Origin: Caproicibacter sp047777415
Lineage (GTDB): Bacteria > Bacillota > Clostridia > Oscillospirales > Acutalibacteraceae
Length of the DNA stretch: 64,000 nt
Assembly (NCBI GenBank): GCA_047777415.1
Contig: JBKEEO010000002.1
Location: forward strand, 682,001-746,000
Direction: 5' to 3'
Of this stretch, positions 63,504 through 64,000 are shown in pieces. A model generated the notes under the pieces. That model worked only from the letters and a program-made list of their open reading frames with translations. It had not been told where the DNA came from and did no database searches. A program made the position numbers and the translations under genes. Every line of letters begins with the position of its first letter. The stretch's first letter is position 1.

Positions 63504-63545
63504 GACCCGAAAAAGCGTTTACAACACTTTTTCGGGTCTATTTTA
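63504..63545 (+). terminator. Intrinsic terminator of the VanZ-like gene
   Basis: GACCCGAAAAAG (63504-63515) pairs perfectly with CTTTTTCGGGTC (63527-63538), 12 pairs with an 11-base loop, followed by TATTTTATAGG. Confidence 0.85.
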
Positions 63546-64000
63546 TAGGTAGATTGTAAAATCAAATTGAACACATAAAAAGATTCCATAGCGCACAGGG
63601 AACTGTTAGGATAAAGTTACCACACTAAATACTGACAGAAAGGCCTGAACACTATGGACAAGAACCATTCTATCATAAAGATCGAAGAACGCAAGAGGGG
63701 ACAGCATCTTAAAGCAGAAGAGCGTGGCGCAATCCAACAGTTAAAGAAGATGGGATTTAGCAATCGAAAGATTGCTCGCGCAATCAATTGCAGCCCCTCT
63801 ACCGTGGGCTATGAACTACGACGTGGCACGCCGGAATACTCCGGCCGAGGTCGCAAACCCGGCTACTCAGCCAAACGTGGAGCTGCAGTCTACAAAGCGA
63901 ATCGCAGTCGTTGCCATCGCCCTAGAACGGTATCCAGGGACTCCGACTTCATCCGTTGGATGGTTAAAAAGGTTCGTAAGCATAATTGGTCTTTTGATGA
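63546..64000 (+). mobile_element. IS30-family element, left part
   Basis: Continuous with the transposase gene at 63654 and cut by the window edge. The end probably lies near 63546-63575 (GTAGATTGTAAAATCAAATT), which resembles IS30-type ends, but the other end is outside the window and cannot be compared. Confidence 0.65.
63654..64000 (+). CDS. IS30-family transposase, partial
   Basis: Reading frame open to the window edge (115 complete codons). It starts MDKNHSIIKIEERKRG and has the family's N-terminal helix-turn-helix LKAEERGAIQQLKKMGFSNR followed by KIARAINCSPSTVGYELRRG, then a basic stretch with KPGYSAKRGAAVYKANRSRC. The catalytic DDE domain would lie beyond 64000. No stop or shift is seen in this part. 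Confidence 0.85.
   Translation, partial: MDKNHSIIKIEERKRGQHLKAEERGAIQQLKKMGFSNRKIARAINCSPSTVGYELRRGTPEYSGRGRKPGYSAKRGAAVYKANRSRCHRPRTVSRDSDFIRWMVKKVRKHNWSFD

Noticed and set aside
1..64000. CRISPR arrays, tRNA or rRNA genes, toxin-antitoxin or defence clusters
   Set aside because: No regularly spaced repeats, cloverleaf-like genes, rRNA sequence or defence genes were recognised on either strand.

Overview
The window reads as a chromosomal segment of a spore-forming, low-to-mid GC Firmicute of the class Clostridia, most like the Oscillospiraceae/Ruminococcaceae. The evidence is PolC-type replicase, AddAB instead of RecBCD, HisZ with short HisG, SpoIIR, MtaB, YqeK, YhbY, a Clostridia-type HPr-like protein and GGAGG-type ribosome binding sites with many TTG/GTG starts. 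Family names come from sequence recognition only; no database search was run.

Layout. Positions 1-590 hold an internally deleted IS1182-type transposase remnant. The minus-strand operon pyrE-radC-uvrB-uvrA (587-6764) covers pyrimidine synthesis and DNA repair. A plus-strand RluA-family pseudouridine synthase (6910-7869) is followed by an intact ISL3-family insertion sequence (7883-9262) with an 8-bp target duplication, inserted between that gene and its terminator. The minus-strand operon hisZ-G-D-C-B-A-I-E (9305-15526) lacks hisH and hisF; its promoter abuts the polC stop codon. Next is pyrH-frr-uppS-cdsA-dxr-rseP-ispG-polC (15602-26098): UMP kinase, ribosome recycling, isoprenoid and phospholipid synthesis, site-2 protease and the replicative polymerase. 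The region 26305-36000 is a mosaic of short units: nrdR, a TIM-barrel sugar isomerase-like gene, an unrecognised helical protein, an ABC-F ATPase, an HPr-like protein without the phosphorylatable histidine, mtaB, a secreted GH10-like protein, a zinc-ribbon protein, a DUF1294 membrane protein, a MATE exporter and an isochorismatase-family hydrolase.

From 36068 to 54918 nearly everything is on the minus strand and tightly packed: infC-rpmI-rplT, a TrmH-type methyltransferase, dprA, topA, trmFO, plsX, rnc, an Elp3-like radical SAM protein, smc, ftsY, rdgB, yhbY, nadD, yqeK, rsfS and leuS. These serve translation, RNA modification, chromosome organisation and protein targeting. infC starts with ATT and is preceded by a consensus promoter and a leader with a terminator hairpin, the classic IF3/L20 regulatory arrangement. 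Upstream lie addB-addA (recombination nuclease), spoIIR, a VanZ-like membrane protein and, at the right edge, the 5' part of an IS30-family transposase.

I found no CRISPR array, tRNA, rRNA, prophage or defence island. The window is mostly housekeeping. The most notable points are the leader terminator immediately before the MATE gene, the inverted repeat over the ribosome binding site of the isochorismatase gene, the absence of hisHF and acpP from their usual places, the palindrome inside the pyrH promoter, and the mobile-element scars. I do not see a clear undescribed multi-gene system.
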